Below are positions 7,548 to 15,274 of a stretch of 35,118 nucleotides of DNA, one piece after another. Numbering within the stretch: position 1 is the stretch's first letter; every line of letters starts with the position of its first letter. This stretch comes from Candidatus Sungiibacteriota bacterium (GTDB lineage Bacteria; Patescibacteriota; Minisyncoccia; Sungbacterales; HO2-52-23), in the NCBI GenBank assembly GCA_016206285.1, contig JACQRW010000019.1, positions 1 to 35,118 on the forward strand, in the 5' to 3' direction. Under the pieces are notes generated by a model, which was not told the origin of the DNA, made no database searches, and worked only from the letters and a program-made list of their open reading frames with translations. Position numbers and translations under genes: made by a program.

Positions 7548-8486
7548 ATGAGGCATATTCTCACGAGTGAACAGTTTGACCGGCCGTTTCTCGAATGGCT
7601 TTTTCAACAAACTGACAGTTTGCGGACCGCGTTTGCAAAACAACAACTTGGCAGACCGCTTGACTGGAGCATGCTCTTTACGATTTTTTATGAGCCTTCG
7701 ACCCGGACGCGCATTTCATTTGAAGCGGGTGCAAGCCATCTTGGCATGCGGGTGGTTTCCACCGAAAATGCCCGCGAGTTCTCTTCCGGAGCCAAGGGAG
7801 AGACACTGGAAGACACCATACGCATTCTTTGCGGATACAAACCCAGTGTCATCGTGCTCCGGCATTTTGAAAACGGTGCTGCAGAACGCGCTGCCAAAGT
7901 AAGTACGGTTCCCATCATCAACGCAGGTGACGGTCCCGGCGAGCACCCCACGCAAGCATTGCTTGACTTGTATACCATTGCCAGAGAAAAAGGAAAGATT
8001 GACGGTCTCACAATCGTCATTGGCGGTGATCTTGCGCACGGAAGGACTGCACGTTCTCTTGCTAAATTGCTTGCCAAATTTGATGACGTTCAGATTATTT
8101 TTGTAGCTCCGCCGCGATTTCGAATCGGCCGCGACATTAAAGATTATCTGAAGCGCCACCACGCTCATTTCTCCGAAGAAATATATATGTTTCCAGCATT
8201 GGCCAAAGCCGACGTTATCTATTGGACCAGAATCCAAAGCGAACGAATGATGACATGGATGCCAAAATTTATGCGGCGTTGGATAGCGATGCTGATGCAA
8301 CAGCCATATATCATTGGCCGTACCGAGCTTGAAAGGATTCGTGAAGATGCCATTGTTCTGCATCCGCTTCCTCGCGTAGGCGAGATTACTACGGAAGTTG
8401 ACATTGACCTGCGGGCAGCTTATTTTCGTCAAGCGGAAAACGGCATGTACGTTCGCATGGTGCTTCTTGATTGGGTACTGCAGTAA
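7548..8486 (+). CDS. pyrB: Aspartate carbamoyltransferase, catalytic chain
   Basis: A 312-residue catalytic subunit that makes N-carbamoyl-aspartate from carbamoyl phosphate and aspartate, the committed step of pyrimidine synthesis. Signatures: the carbamoyl-phosphate loop STRTRISFE (51-59), GAKGETLEDT (81-90) with the loop lysine, HPTQALLDLYTI (133-144), GGDLAHGRTARS (159-170) and HPLPR near the C-terminus. No pyrI regulatory chain and no other pyr gene lies in the window, so either the pathway is scattered or only this step remains. The gene has its own promoter (7474), a good SD (7533) and a terminator (8490), so it is a stand-alone unit. An ornithine carbamoyltransferase is unlikely because HPTQ and GDLxHGRT are the aspartate-enzyme forms. 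Confidence 0.93.
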   Translation: MRHILTSEQFDRPFLEWLFQQTDSLRTAFAKQQLGRPLDWSMLFTIFYEPSTRTRISFEAGASHLGMRVVSTENAREFSSGAKGETLEDTIRILCGYKPSVIVLRHFENGAAERAAKVSTVPIINAGDGPGEHPTQALLDLYTIAREKGKIDGLTIVIGGDLAHGRTARSLAKLLAKFDDVQIIFVAPPRFRIGRDIKDYLKRHHAHFSEEIYMFPALAKADVIYWTRIQSERMMTWMPKFMRRWIAMLMQQPYIIGRTELERIREDAIVLHPLPRVGEITTEVDIDLRAAYFRQAENGMYVRMVLLDWVLQ

Positions 8487-8489
8487 ACG

Positions 8490-8519
8490 AAAGCCACCAC
8501 CTTCATGGTCGTGGCTTTT
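8490..8519 (+). terminator. Terminator after pyrB
   Basis: AAAGCCAC (8490-8497) pairs with GTGGCTTT (8511-8518). An inner ACC/GGT extends the stem beyond one C-C mismatch. The T-run is short (four T), so strength is uncertain. Confidence 0.65.
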
Positions 8520-8574
8520 AACTACACGAGTACGGTCTGCTTGTGGTATCCTGTTTGTATAGCGTTCACATTAT

Positions 8575-9558
8575 ATGGAAACTCCGGTAATACGGGTCAA
8601 AAATCTGAAGAAGTATTTTAGAGTCGCTCAAAAAGGCGAAGGGTTTGGCGCGGCTGTTGCGTCATTATTCAGGCGGGAATATCGGGAGGTCAAAGCCGTG
8701 GACGGGATTGATTTTGACATTCATGCCGGCGAGATGGTTGCTTTTCTGGGGCCCAACGGAGCTGGGAAGACGACTACGCTCAAAATGCTGTCGGGTATTT
8801 TGCAGCCGACTTCCGGAGAAGCGAGCGTACTTGGGTTTAATCCCCAAGAAAGGAATCCTGAATTTCAGCGGCAGATCTCTTTGGTAATGGGGCAGCGGAA
8901 CCAGCTGTGGTGGAATCTGCCCGCCACGGACACATTTCTGCTGAACAAAGACATATATAAAGTTCCCCTTGACCAGTACCGGTTAATACTTGATGAGCTT
9001 GTTGAACTCTTGGATTTACAGGATGTCCTTTCCAGTCCGGTTCGGAAACTTTCTTTGGGGCAGCGCATGAAGTGCGAGCTCGTAGCTTCATTGCTGCACC
9101 GGCCGAAAGTGGTGTTTCTCGATGAGCCGACTATCGGCCTTGATCTTGCGATGCAAAAAAAGATCAGAGCTTTCCTCAAGGAATACAACAAAAAATATAA
9201 TGCCACGATCATTCTCACGTCCCATTATATGGATGACGTAAAAGAAGTCTGCGACCGGGTGATTCTGATCAACCACGGCCGCAAGATATATGACGACCAG
9301 ATCAAGAAACTGATTTCCGAGTACGCGCATGAAAAATACTTGCAGGTTGATTTTGAGAATGAAGTTTCAAAAGAAGCTTTGGAGGGGATTGGCAAGGTGG
9401 TAGAGTTCGGCGGGCTGCAGGCGGTGATCGCGGTTCCACGGGCGGAGCACGCAAAAAAAGCGGCGGAACTTCTCACCCGGTTCGAAATTGATAACATTGA
9501 TATACAGGAAGTGGAGCTCGAAGATATTATTTTGAAATCATTTGCGGATCACGTATGA
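8575..9558 (+). CDS. ABC-2 exporter ATPase, system A (COG4586-like)
   Basis: A 327-residue ATP-binding subunit of an ABC-2 type exporter. Walker A GPNGAGKTT (59-67), Q-loop region around VMGQRNQLWW (104-113), signature LSLGQ (159-163), Walker B VVFLDEP (179-185) and H-loop His217. The long N-terminal part before Walker A (YFRVAQKGEGFGAAVASLFRREYREVKAVD), the QLWW segment and the roughly 100-residue C-terminal domain are typical of COG4586, which pairs with permeases of the COG4587/COG3694 type. Substrate unknown; close relatives have been linked to export of varied compounds, none specific enough to transfer here. Its stop overlaps the next start (ATGA). It is clearly a paralogue of the ATPase at 16078, with long shared blocks such as KxLSLGxRMKCELVA and ILTSHYMDDV. 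Confidence 0.9.
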   Translation: METPVIRVKNLKKYFRVAQKGEGFGAAVASLFRREYREVKAVDGIDFDIHAGEMVAFLGPNGAGKTTTLKMLSGILQPTSGEASVLGFNPQERNPEFQRQISLVMGQRNQLWWNLPATDTFLLNKDIYKVPLDQYRLILDELVELLDLQDVLSSPVRKLSLGQRMKCELVASLLHRPKVVFLDEPTIGLDLAMQKKIRAFLKEYNKKYNATIILTSHYMDDVKEVCDRVILINHGRKIYDDQIKKLISEYAHEKYLQVDFENEVSKEALEGIGKVVEFGGLQAVIAVPRAEHAKKAAELLTRFEIDNIDIQEVELEDIILKSFADHV

Positions 9559-10340
9559 AATACCTACGGACTTTTTTGCTTGCCCTGCAGGTTGAATTTT
9601 CGTCGCGGATAAACATATTCGGGTGGTTTTTGTGCAGTCTGATCCCGTCGCTGCTGCTCATTCTGGTCTGGTTTGCGATACTTGGCGAGCGTGAGAGCAT
9701 CAGTGGTTTTACCAAAGGGGACTTTGCGGTCTACTATCTTTTTATTACCATGGGCTGGTATATTGTCGGGGGTACGTTTGGTATCTCAACCGGCCGCAAG
9801 ATTAAAAACGGGATGATCAATACTACCTTGCTCAAGCCGTACAACGTGGTGCTTGGCCAGTGTCTTGAAGAACAGGCGTGGAAAGCAATTTCTTTCTTTC
9901 TCGCTCTGCCCATTATGGTGTTTATTGTTTTCTTATTGAGAGATAATATCTCTATCCATCTCTCTTTCGGGCATATATTGCTTTTGATCGTCTCTCTTAT
10001 CTTGGGCGGTATTAATTTTGCGCTGATCCAAGGGCTTGTCGGGATAAGCGCGTTCTGGATCACCGAGGTCTGGCCCGTGGATCATCTGCGCGTTATTCTT
10101 TTGTCTTTATTTGGCGGATTGTTGGTGCCTCTCGCGCTCATGCCTTCCGCAGTAAGAGCACTCTCTGATTTTCTTCCGTTCAAATATATGTTTTATGTGC
10201 CGGTAAGCATACTGCTTTCCAAAAATTCAAACCCGTATCTTGATGCGGGCATACAGCTTTTGTATATAGGAATTCTGTTCGGAATATATACATTAGTCTG
10301 GAGTCGGGGAATAAAAAAATACGAGGCAATAGGAATATGA
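9555..10340 (+). CDS. ABC-2 exporter permease P1, system A
   Basis: A 261-residue integral membrane protein with about six hydrophobic segments (roughly 22-45, 57-80, 106-128, 137-162, 172-200, 230-250). It belongs to the ABC2_membrane_6-like family that works with COG4586 ATPases. A conserved cytoplasmic stretch KIKNGMINTTLLKPYN (about 83-98) follows the second segment and matches RTGTFSNYLLKPYT in the permease at 14477; both also share LPFxYxFYVPVS near residue 210, so these two are the equivalent subunits of systems A and B. It starts inside the ATPase stop (ATGA overlap) and ends in the same way against the next permease, so all three should be translated together. Confidence 0.87.
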   Translation: MKYLRTFLLALQVEFSSRINIFGWFLCSLIPSLLLILVWFAILGERESISGFTKGDFAVYYLFITMGWYIVGGTFGISTGRKIKNGMINTTLLKPYNVVLGQCLEEQAWKAISFFLALPIMVFIVFLLRDNISIHLSFGHILLLIVSLILGGINFALIQGLVGISAFWITEVWPVDHLRVILLSLFGGLLVPLALMPSAVRALSDFLPFKYMFYVPVSILLSKNSNPYLDAGIQLLYIGILFGIYTLVWSRGIKKYEAIGI

Positions 10341-11134
10341 ATGACGCGATCATATATCTGAAAAGAACTTTTGTTCTTGCATTGAAAGAGAACATTGCAT
10401 ATCCGTCTTCTTTTTGGATGGTTGTAGTGACGATTCCGCTTTATGCCGTTGTGCAGATTGTATTTTTGGAAACGATCTACGGGCAGACGAGTAATTTCGC
10501 GGGGTATACGAAATATCAGGCATATATGCTGTTCGGAACATTCATGATGGTGCAGGCTATCGCCCACATACTTTTCCACGGCCGATTGATTATGCTGAAG
10601 GAATTGATACGGGGAGACGGCCAGGAATCGTTTGATCTCGCTTTGACCAAACCGATTGACGCGCAGGTATTTGCCACGCTCGGGCGGTTCAGTTTTGGCA
10701 GCATTGTACCGTTTTTTGTAACCGTTTTTATCGTGGTGTACGGCATGGCGCATCAATCGCAGGTGCTGAACCTCCTCAACCTGGCCGCATATGTTTTTGT
10801 CGTATTGTTCGGAGTGCTGATCAGCTATCTTGTCCTGCTCTTTTTCAGTACATTACTGTTTTGGTTTCCGGAACTGCAGATGGCGGATGCGTTGTGGGGG
10901 CATACGGTCGAGTTCGGGCAGTATCCCTCGCGTCTGTATCGGGGAATCGGCGGCGTTCTGTTGAACGTAGCCATACCAGTAACTCTGATGGCAAGCATTC
11001 CGGTGGAGTTTCTGCTGGGAAGAATCGCATTTCCCATGCTCATGATATATGCGGCAATAACCACGATATTGTTTTTGCTTACCCGTCTCTTTTGGCAGGT
11101 TGCGATCAAAAAGTATTCGGGTGCTGGATCATGA
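10337..11134 (+). CDS. ABC-2 exporter permease P2, system A
   Basis: A 265-residue membrane protein with about six hydrophobic segments. It is the second permease half of system A and is related to the protein at 15255 rather than to its neighbour at 9555. The shared cytoplasmic motif is IRGDGQESFDLALTKPID here and IKNGNVDIALLKPIN there, and both proteins end in a short Lys/Arg-YYS or KKYSG tail. The ATG overlaps the preceding stop by four nt, and its own stop overlaps the Nudix start at 11131 in the same ATGA arrangement. This places the Nudix gene in the same operon. Confidence 0.87.
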   Translation: MNDAIIYLKRTFVLALKENIAYPSSFWMVVVTIPLYAVVQIVFLETIYGQTSNFAGYTKYQAYMLFGTFMMVQAIAHILFHGRLIMLKELIRGDGQESFDLALTKPIDAQVFATLGRFSFGSIVPFFVTVFIVVYGMAHQSQVLNLLNLAAYVFVVLFGVLISYLVLLFFSTLLFWFPELQMADALWGHTVEFGQYPSRLYRGIGGVLLNVAIPVTLMASIPVEFLLGRIAFPMLMIYAAITTILFLLTRLFWQVAIKKYSGAGS

Positions 11135-11613
11135 ACATGAAGCACAGTATGGACAATGAACAGGCTAAGAAAATGGATTTGAAGCGCGGAGTCGATTTCA
11201 TCGGGGTGAATTGTATTTTCTTTTGTCATGACGGGGCGGGAAAGTTTTTGCTGCACAAGAGGAGCAAAAATTGTCGGGATGAAAAAGGAGTATGGGACTG
11301 CGGAGCTGGGGCGATGGAATTCGGGGAGTCGTTTGCGGATACCGTCAGCCGGGAGGTGGAGGAAGAATACGGCGTGAAGCCGATAAACATACGCTATGTC
11401 GGTTCTAAAAATGTCATTCGTGAGCACGAGGGAAAACAAACGCACTGGATTGGTAATTTGCATCTGGTCCAGATTGATCCGACACGGGTAATTATAGGCG
11501 AGCCGGACAAGATCGATGAAATCGGCTGGTTTCTATTGGATAATTTTCCGGAGCCGCTGCATTCGCAGTTGAAAAATGATATAGCGATGGTGAAAAAGTT
11601 TTTGGAGGCATGA
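11131..11613 (+). CDS. Nudix hydrolase, coupled to ABC system A
   Basis: A 160-residue Nudix protein with a textbook box G-x5-E-x7-REVEEEYGV (60-82); Glu75, Glu78 and Glu79 should hold the Mg2+. Nudix enzymes hydrolyse a nucleoside diphosphate linked to another group; the substrate is not readable here. The frame is open back to 10861, but ATG 11131 (ATGAACATGAAGC) overlaps the permease stop in the ATGA arrangement used by the two genes before it, so I take this start; a second ATG at 11137 is also possible. No terminator is obvious after it. Being coupled to an exporter operon is unusual for a housekeeping Nudix enzyme and hints at a nucleotide-activated intermediate related to the exported compound (inference). 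Confidence 0.87.
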   Translation: MNMKHSMDNEQAKKMDLKRGVDFIGVNCIFFCHDGAGKFLLHKRSKNCRDEKGVWDCGAGAMEFGESFADTVSREVEEEYGVKPINIRYVGSKNVIREHEGKQTHWIGNLHLVQIDPTRVIIGEPDKIDEIGWFLLDNFPEPLHSQLKNDIAMVKKFLEA

Positions 11614-11704
11614 TCTTTGGGGGGCGCTTGTTTTTCGGTTGCTGGGGCATTGGTTTTATGATATGAAAGTTTTAGAAGGTTGTCTGGTTGCTTTTAAGAC
11701 AGAC

Positions 11705-11710
11705 AGGAGG
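11705..11710 (+). promoter_or_regulatory. Shine-Dalgarno deciding the 11717 start
   Basis: AGGAGG six nt before ATG 11717. It favours this ATG over the upstream in-frame TTG 11639 and ATG 11663. A TATGAT box at 11657-11662 upstream could be the -10 element; I see no convincing -35. Confidence 0.7.
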
Positions 11711-11716
11711 CAAACC

Positions 11717-12163
11717 ATGTTTGTTTCTTGGACAACAAAAGAGCGCGCGGTGAAATGGTTTCCCTTGCTCGATGATGAGCAGATTAAGCATACGCTTGCG
11801 CTTATGGAAGGCCTTCTGCCTTTTCCGCGGGGCATAAAGGAATCCAAACGCCTTGTGTTGCTGGAACGCATAAACGCCATTGGTGTCTATCTCGATATGC
11901 CGCCTGATATTCTGGAAGATAGTGAACAAGCTCTTTTATTTTTGAAGACTCTTCGAAGCATGATGATCGAACAGCGAAGGCTGGCGAAATTGCAGCTGGG
12001 TATGTATGTGAACGTACACGGACGCATTGGTGTTGTCATACACCGCGATTTCCAGAGATTGTCGGTTGTTGTACTGTTTGGGAACTTTTGGCATGAATCC
12101 AAAAGTGTGAATATCGAAGATATCAAGCGGCTTCCGGGGAAATTTCAGAACAATTTTCCTTAA
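11717..12163 (+). CDS. Unknown small protein, 148 aa
   Basis: I do not recognise this protein. It is 148 residues with no signal peptide or membrane segment. The N-terminal two thirds look helical (KERAVKWFPLLDDEQIKHTLALME, then ESKRLVLLERINAIGVYL). The C-terminal third (about 105-140) reads like a small beta-barrel: LGMYVNVHGRIGVVIHRDFQRLSVVVLFGNFWHES has the strand-turn-strand rhythm of SH3-like or KOW-like domains, but I cannot assign one. The start is set by AGGAGG at 11705. A strong terminator follows at 12182. It sits between the two ABC systems but appears to be an independent unit, with the same layout as the unknown genes at 2715 and 12929. Confidence 0.8.
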   Translation: MFVSWTTKERAVKWFPLLDDEQIKHTLALMEGLLPFPRGIKESKRLVLLERINAIGVYLDMPPDILEDSEQALLFLKTLRSMMIEQRRLAKLQLGMYVNVHGRIGVVIHRDFQRLSVVVLFGNFWHESKSVNIEDIKRLPGKFQNNFP

Positions 12164-12181
12164 CGGCATAGTACAAATACG

Positions 12182-12220
12182 ACTTCGCCAAAATCGATCT
12201 GGCGAAGTTTTTGTTTTTTT
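12182..12220 (+). terminator. Strong terminator after 11717 gene
   Basis: Nine-bp perfect stem ACTTCGCCA (12182-12190) and TGGCGAAGT (12200-12208) with a 9-nt loop, followed by a T-rich tail to 12220. The following gene begins only 21 nt later. Confidence 0.93.
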
Positions 12221-12241
12221 GGTATGGTGACGGAGAAACGT

Positions 12242-12859
12242 ATGAACCTCAAAGATACATACAATAAAATAGCGGCAGATTGGAATCAGACGCATCAGAC
12301 CGATGACTGGTGGGTTGAGGGAACCGATCGGTTCGTTTCTTTCCTGAAATCCGGCGATCTGGTGCTTGATGTCGGATGCGGTCCCGGGACGAAATCGAAA
12401 TATCTGACCGGAAAAGGATTGCGGGTTTTCGGCATTGATCTTGCGGATAAATTTATCGAGATAGCCCGCCAAAAAGTTCCGGAAGCTGAATTTGCTGTTT
12501 TGGATATGCAGGATGCGGGCAAACTGGAAAAAGATTTTGACGGGATATTTGCGCAGGCGTCGCTGCTGCATATTGCCAAAAAAGATGCGATGGAAGTGTT
12601 GAGAAAACTTGTCGCCAAATTGAAGCCCGGAGGATATTTGTATGTGGCGGTGAAAGAAAAACGTCCTGGCGGGGCTGACGAGGAAATAAAGAAAGAGAAT
12701 GATTACGGATACGAGTACGAGCGTTTCTTCAGTTATTATGCGCTTGATGAACTCAAAGGTTATCTGCATGAGCTTGGCATGGAACTCTGCGATTCCGGCG
12801 CTAAACCATCCGGCCGTACGAACTGGATTCATGTAATCGGAAAAAAGCATCACACGTGA
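12242..12859 (+). CDS. SAM-dependent methyltransferase (class I)
   Basis: A 205-residue class I (Rossmann) methyltransferase of the Methyltransf_11/25 kind. Motif I is VLDVGCGPGT (41-50), followed by the acidic strand end GIDLADKFIEIA, the LDMQDAG segment and a post-core LKPGGYLYVAVKE strand. It begins with TYNKIAADWNQTH, typical of small-molecule methyltransferases such as the UbiE/COQ5-like group. The acceptor is unknown. I chose ATG 12242 because GGAGA lies just upstream (12232-12236); ATG 12224 is an alternative that adds six residues. It lies between the two ABC-2 systems and might modify the exported compound, or might be a general housekeeping enzyme; there is no evidence for either. 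Confidence 0.88.
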   Translation: MNLKDTYNKIAADWNQTHQTDDWWVEGTDRFVSFLKSGDLVLDVGCGPGTKSKYLTGKGLRVFGIDLADKFIEIARQKVPEAEFAVLDMQDAGKLEKDFDGIFAQASLLHIAKKDAMEVLRKLVAKLKPGGYLYVAVKEKRPGGADEEIKKENDYGYEYERFFSYYALDELKGYLHELGMELCDSGAKPSGRTNWIHVIGKKHHT

Positions 12860-12862
12860 CGG

Positions 12863-12891
12863 TTGACATGTATTCGCAGGTTGTGTAAATC
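12863..12891 (+). promoter_or_regulatory. Promoter of the 12929 gene
   Basis: TTGACA (12863-12868), 17-nt spacer, TAAATC (12886-12891). The predicted leader of about 30 nt carries a strong Shine-Dalgarno. Confidence 0.6.
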
Positions 12892-12914
12892 TGAATAAAG
12901 TCTTGTTGCTTCAC

Positions 12915-12923
12915 AAAGGAGGT
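12915..12923 (+). promoter_or_regulatory. Strong Shine-Dalgarno of 12929 gene
   Basis: AAAGGAGGT five nt before ATG 12929. It is the best match to the anti-SD in this window, in contrast to neighbours that have none. Confidence 0.85.
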
Positions 12924-12928
12924 TCATA

Positions 12929-13399
12929 ATGGGGGATGTTGATAAACTGCAGGCCTTGCTTGCCGCCGAAAGAATGGACCAGAACAGAATTTATGTTATT
13001 GCCCGTATGATAGGCATGTTGCGGTGGTATGGTGTTAAAATTTGGACTCGTGATGAAGATTGGCAGAGAATTGTCGCGGCGCTGGATGCCGCTCGCGCCG
13101 ACAGCGATGAACGGGTGTTGAATTTTTTGCCTCGCGGCTATGAAATTGCCCGCTGGCATATGATTATTGCAGCTGTCCGTCCGCATCAATACCATACTGT
13201 CGAAATAACCGAGGACGATCTTATCGCGATGAGCGATGCGTTTCTGCGATTGAAGGCCGAAAGAAACTTTCGTCAGCAGGCAAGTTTGCTTCAGACATGC
13301 GCATATATCGGCGCCGAGCCAATTCTGCCGGATTATTCTCTGGATGAGCTATGTCGTTTAGGAAAGGCGCTGCAGAATCTTCAGGCAGATGTTATCTGA
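12929..13399 (+). CDS. Unknown small protein, 156 aa
   Basis: I do not recognise this protein. It is 156 residues, soluble and apparently all-helical, with repeated Leu/Ala-rich helices (MGDVDKLQALLAAERM, IVAALDAARAD, LDELCRLGKALQNL) and several aromatic residues (RWYGVKIWTRDEDW). The helix-loop-helix rhythm would fit a helical-repeat or adaptor protein, but no motif settles it. It is a self-contained unit with promoter at 12863, very strong SD at 12915 and terminator at 13405. It lies between the methyltransferase and the hydroxyacid dehydrogenase within the region bounded by the two ABC systems. Confidence 0.82.
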   Translation: MGDVDKLQALLAAERMDQNRIYVIARMIGMLRWYGVKIWTRDEDWQRIVAALDAARADSDERVLNFLPRGYEIARWHMIIAAVRPHQYHTVEITEDDLIAMSDAFLRLKAERNFRQQASLLQTCAYIGAEPILPDYSLDELCRLGKALQNLQADVI

Positions 13400-13404
13400 T
13401 AAAG

Positions 13405-13430
13405 GATGCTGGAATTCCGGCATCTTTTTT
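13405..13430 (+). terminator. Terminator after 12929 gene
   Basis: GATGCTGG (13405-13412) pairs with CCGGCATC (13417-13424), including one T-G wobble, with loop AATT, then six T (13425-13430). Confidence 0.9.
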
Positions 13431-13432
13431 AC

Positions 13433-13461
13433 TTGCCCAAGGGCATATTCTTGAGTATGAT
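13433..13461 (+). promoter_or_regulatory. Promoter of hydroxyacid dehydrogenase
   Basis: TTGCCC (13433-13438), 17-nt spacer, TATGAT (13456-13461). ATG 13471 lies nine nt after the -10 box, so transcription should begin at or within about three nt of the start codon. No Shine-Dalgarno fits. Confidence 0.62.
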
Positions 13462-13470
13462 ACTGGTATT

Positions 13471-14469
13471 ATGAAAATACTTATTTGTGCGTATCAGAAA
13501 ACAATTACCAAGGCCGGGGCGCAAAAAGTGCAGGCGGGACTGCGCGCAGTTACCAAGGCGCATGTGAAGAAAATAAAAACGATTGATAAAGATATTGAAG
13601 TCATCGTAACTGCGGACGCTTCTGCTGCGGTGAAATACGCAGCTGATGCGGATATAATCGTCGGATACCCCCGGACTATTCCGCCGGTGTCGGGTGCCAA
13701 AAATCTCAAGTGGATCCATTCTTTTTCTGCGGGCATGGATCGGGTATTAACGCCCGAAGTCATCAAGTCGCCAATTCTTGTTTCAAATTCATCGGGCGTG
13801 CTTGCCATACCCATTGCCGAGCATGTGATGGGTTATATGCTCATCTTCAGCCGTGGATTCCTCCGTTCGCTTGAAAACCAGCGTAAGTGCCTTTGGAAGC
13901 GGGATGAGAGCCTGACGGAGCTGCATGGAAAAACCGTGCTGGTTGTCGGCATGGGTAGAATCGGAAGTGAAGTGGCACGGTTGAGCCGGGCATTTGGCTG
14001 TCATGTGATTGCGGTTACGAGAAGCGGCCGCGAGGACAGCGAATGGGCGCATGAAGTCAAGAAAGCGTCAGTACTGGAGCGGGTGCTTCCGAAAGCCGAT
14101 TTCGTGGTTTCGTGCCTGCCGTATACGCAAGAGACGCACCATCTATTTGACGCCAAAAAATTCGGATTGATGAAGCCATCGGCATATTTCATCAATATCG
14201 GCCGTGGGGCGCTGGTAAAGGAAAAAGATCTTATTGCCGCGCTCAAGAAAAAGAAAATTGCCGGAGCCGGTCTGGACGTAACCGAAGTTGAGCCATTGCC
14301 TGCGTCAAGCCCGCTCTGGAACATATCCAATGTCATCATCACCCCGCATCACTCCGGCGGGTCGGAACACTCCATGGATCGCGCCATTGACCGCTTCATA
14401 TTGAATCTCAAAGCATTTCTTGTCGGCGATCGCCTTCCGAATCTCGTGGACAAAAAGCTGGGGTATTAG
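13471..14469 (+). CDS. D-2-hydroxyacid dehydrogenase, NAD-binding
   Basis: A 332-residue member of the D-2-hydroxyacid dehydrogenase family, which interconverts a 2-keto acid and a D-2-hydroxy acid with NAD(P)H. The Rossmann loop is GMGRIG (160-165). The catalytic triad is visible as Arg245 in NIGRGALV, Glu274 in TEVEPLP, and His293 in TPHHSG. Substrate cannot be decided; the family includes phosphoglycerate, glyoxylate, lactate and formate enzymes, and the lack of an ACT domain argues against a full serA. The frame is open back to 13351, but that extension covers the terminator of the previous gene, and the family begins at ATG 13471. It is followed after seven nt by permease P1 of ABC system B, so the two are probably cotranscribed. 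Confidence 0.92.
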   Translation: MKILICAYQKTITKAGAQKVQAGLRAVTKAHVKKIKTIDKDIEVIVTADASAAVKYAADADIIVGYPRTIPPVSGAKNLKWIHSFSAGMDRVLTPEVIKSPILVSNSSGVLAIPIAEHVMGYMLIFSRGFLRSLENQRKCLWKRDESLTELHGKTVLVVGMGRIGSEVARLSRAFGCHVIAVTRSGREDSEWAHEVKKASVLERVLPKADFVVSCLPYTQETHHLFDAKKFGLMKPSAYFINIGRGALVKEKDLIAALKKKKIAGAGLDVTEVEPLPASSPLWNISNVIITPHHSGGSEHSMDRAIDRFILNLKAFLVGDRLPNLVDKKLGY

Positions 14470-14476
14470 GCGCGGT

Positions 14477-15274
14477 ATGAAAAAATACCTTTCGTTATTT
14501 GCAAGCCACTTTTCAATGGCGCTTGAGTATCGGTCAAATCTGATCGGCGTGTTTGTGTTGGAATTGGTCTCCATTTCGAGCATGATTATCTTATGGACTG
14601 CGGTGTATAAGACAGAGCAGGATGTTGCGGGGTATTCGCTGTATCAGGCGGTTGTATACTTCGTGCTTATTCCCCTGGCCGGATTTATTACGCAAGTGGA
14701 TATCTCTGAAAAGCTTTCAAAGGAAATTCGCACGGGAACCTTTTCAAATTATCTGCTCAAGCCATATACATTTTGGGTTGCGGCTTTCATGGAGGCGCTG
14801 GCGGCAAAAATCAACTTTCTTATGCTGGTTGCTCCGATTGCCGCTGCGGTGATGGTATTTCTCGCCATGAAAGGCTATCTGGCACTTACCTGGAGCGGGC
14901 TGTCTTCAGGGTTGCTCGTTGCCGTTTTTGCGTTTTTGCTGCATTTTATCTTGGATCTTCTGATCGCCTGCTGGGCATTTTGGACCGACAGTGTATGGGC
15001 GTTTAAGCATGTGAAGATCATTCTTTTTAGCGTGCTGGGCGGGGTGAGCTTCCCGCTTGATTTTCTTTCTGCGCGGCTTGCCGCTTTTGCGCATGTCCTG
15101 CCATTCCAATACTTTTACTATGTGCCTGTTTCGTATGTACTGGGCAAAAATACCGGCTCGGGGCGCATTCTCCTTGATTGTATGTATATGGTCTTATGGA
15201 TGGTCATTTTGATTATCGTGTGTATGTTGGCATGGAAAATGGGGCTTAAAAAATATGATGCATATGGCCGTTAA
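14477..15274 (+). CDS. ABC-2 exporter permease P1, system B
   Basis: A 265-residue membrane protein with about six hydrophobic segments, the counterpart of the permease at 9555. Shared features are the loop KEIRTGTFSNYLLKPYTFW after the second segment, and LPFQYFYYVPVSYVLGKN near residue 210. Both end in a short KKYDA or KKYEA tail. I chose ATG 14477, which follows the dehydrogenase stop by seven nt; the frame is open upstream to 14420 only by overlapping that gene. Its end overlaps the next permease start by about 20 nt, implying coupled translation. Confidence 0.86.
   Translation: MKKYLSLFASHFSMALEYRSNLIGVFVLELVSISSMIILWTAVYKTEQDVAGYSLYQAVVYFVLIPLAGFITQVDISEKLSKEIRTGTFSNYLLKPYTFWVAAFMEALAAKINFLMLVAPIAAAVMVFLAMKGYLALTWSGLSSGLLVAVFAFLLHFILDLLIACWAFWTDSVWAFKHVKIILFSVLGGVSFPLDFLSARLAAFAHVLPFQYFYYVPVSYVLGKNTGSGRILLDCMYMVLWMVILIIVCMLAWKMGLKKYDAYGR

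Noticed and set aside
10861-11130. N-terminal extension of the Nudix frame
   Set aside because: These 90 codons overlap the permease at 10337 in another frame. ATG 11131 with ATGA overlap fits the operon pattern and the family length.
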